From positions 1 through 61,064 of the forward strand of contig JARKOX010000166.1 in the NCBI GenBank assembly GCA_029975525.1: DNA of 61,064 bases. The letters run 5' to 3'. The DNA comes from Prolixibacteraceae bacterium (GTDB taxonomy: Bacteria; Bacteroidota; Bacteroidia; Bacteroidales; Prolixibacteraceae). The first letter of the stretch is position 1. Each line of letters begins with the position of its first letter. The translations under genes and the position numbers were made by a program. This document shows, piece by piece, positions 60,319 through 61,064 of the stretch. The notes below the pieces were generated by a model. That model saw nothing but the letters and a program-made list of their open reading frames with translations, did not search any database and was not told where the DNA came from.

Positions 60319-61064
60319 TCATACCAGGGTTTCCTCTCCTTCCGATTTGGCGATGATAACTGCCGCGCAGGTGTCTCCCAAAACATTGACGGTGGTTCGC
60401 GACATATCCAGAATCCGGTCTACGGCCAGGATCAGTCCCACCCCTTCCAGCGGAAGGTTAACGGCATTCAACACGATGGCCATCATCACCAGGCCGGCCA
60501 TCGGAATCCCGGCTGAACCGATGGCGGCCAGCAGCGCCGTCATTACCACAATGGCCTGCTGCCCGACCGTCAGGTCGATTCCGTAAGCCTGGGCGATAAA
60601 CATCACGGCAACACATTCGTACAGGGCTGTTCCGTTCATGTTGATGGTGGCTCCCAACGGCAGGGTAAAGCTGGCGATTTTATTTGAAACGCCGCTTTTG
60701 TGTTCCACTGCATCCATCGAAAGGGGCAGCGCTGCATTGGACGAAGAGGTGGAAAACGCCGTCAGCAGCGGGGTGGCCATATTCCGGTAGTGAGCCAGCG
60801 GATTGGCCTTGCCGATGAACTTTACCAACAGGGGTAAGCTGATTCCGGCGTGAACGATCAATCCGACCATTACGACCAGCATGTACAATCCCAGGCTGCC
60901 GGCGATATTACCCAGTGAGCCGGCATTTCGGGCCACCTCTCTGGCTACAATCCCAAAAATTCCCAGCGGGGTAAAGCGGATGATGAACATGGTGATTTTC
61001 ATCATCACCTCAAAGGCTGACTCGAAAAATGTTGTCAGAAAAATCTTGTTTTTTTCCCCGGCAC
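60319..61064 (-). CDS. dicarboxylate/amino-acid:cation symporter, C-terminal part
   Basis: Partial gene cut by the right edge of the window; about 248 residues of the C-terminal two thirds are seen, open to the edge. Sequence matches the DAACS (GltP/DctA) family: TPLGIFGIVAREVA, the tip AFSTSSSNAALPLSMDA (hairpin 1 serine-rich motif), LPLGATINMNGTALYE with the NMDGT-like sodium site, and AGIPMAGLVMMAIVL. Substrate is glutamate/aspartate or C4-dicarboxylate. Confidence 0.9.
   Translation of the reverse strand, partial: AGEKNKIFLTTFFESAFEVMMKITMFIIRFTPLGIFGIVAREVARNAGSLGNIAGSLGLYMLVVMVGLIVHAGISLPLLVKFIGKANPLAHYRNMATPLLTAFSTSSSNAALPLSMDAVEHKSGVSNKIASFTLPLGATINMNGTALYECVAVMFIAQAYGIDLTVGQQAIVVMTALLAAIGSAGIPMAGLVMMAIVLNAVNLPLEGVGLILAVDRILDMSRTTVNVLGDTCAAVIIAKSEGEETLV

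Overview
The window comes from a Bacteroidota chromosome, most like the Bacteroidales/Marinilabiliales side of the phylum; the genus cannot be fixed from the sequence alone. The evidence is the gene content (DUF5686, DUF5916, DUF4293, WbqC, ElbB, six-bladed beta-propeller lipoproteins, split biotin-dependent carboxylase), Bacteroidota-type promoters (TTTG, 17-20 bp, TAnnTTTG) and the general lack of Shine-Dalgarno sequences. I see no tRNA, rRNA, CRISPR array, transposase or prophage. 49 protein genes are supported, one of them cut by the right edge, plus one doubtful small ORF.

Layout. 0.3-8 kb: secreted tandem alpha/beta hydrolase, mutS2, class I fumarase and a Gate-domain membrane protein. 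8-22.6 kb: the most unusual region. A leftward operon encodes TolC-type channel, HlyD-type adaptor, ABC ATPase, FtsX/MacB-type permease 1, two paralogous beta-propeller lipoproteins and permease 2. A divergent sigma-54 response regulator/histidine kinase pair faces it, and a good -24/-12 (sigma-54) promoter lies just before the tolC-like start. Permease 2 and the two lipoproteins sit between two direct repeats that are 94% identical over 161 noncoding bases, so they look like a 5.7-kb cassette added to an ordinary exporter operon. 22.7-29.6 kb: YqaA-like protein, XRE-cupin regulator with an acyl-CoA synthetase, ABC-F ATPase, endonuclease III, ZIP metal transporter and a 56-residue ferredoxin. 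The uup-nth gap holds opposed terminator-like hairpins and a possible leader ORF.

29.8-41.5 kb: envelope genes. These are a DUF5686 outer-membrane protein, a GT39 sugar transferase, the dapB-lepB-lapA-wbqC run, a HAD phosphatase, a membrane protein overlapping a glycosyltransferase, a nucleotidyltransferase and DUF4293. 41.5-48.9 kb: an AddA-type helicase-nuclease with no AddB beside it, elbB-tatD-tcdA, and the ribosomal operon rpsF-rpsR-rplI, in which rpsR and rplI carry strong Shine-Dalgarno sequences. 49-61 kb: a biotin carboxylase, biotin carrier and carboxyltransferase operon (probably propionyl-CoA/methylmalonyl-CoA interconversion), DUF5916 protein, MATE pump, sorbitol-type dehydrogenase, a LytS/LytT-like two-component pair and a dicarboxylate/amino-acid:cation symporter cut by the window edge.

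How they work together. The exporter block is the only part that reads as a self-contained system: sensing (kinase and sigma-54 activator), inner-membrane ABC machinery, periplasmic adaptor, outer-membrane channel and two extracytoplasmic propeller lipoproteins. Its substrate is unknown. The rest is mostly housekeeping: DNA repair, TCA/propionate metabolism, lysine/cell wall synthesis, protein export, ribosome and tRNA modification.
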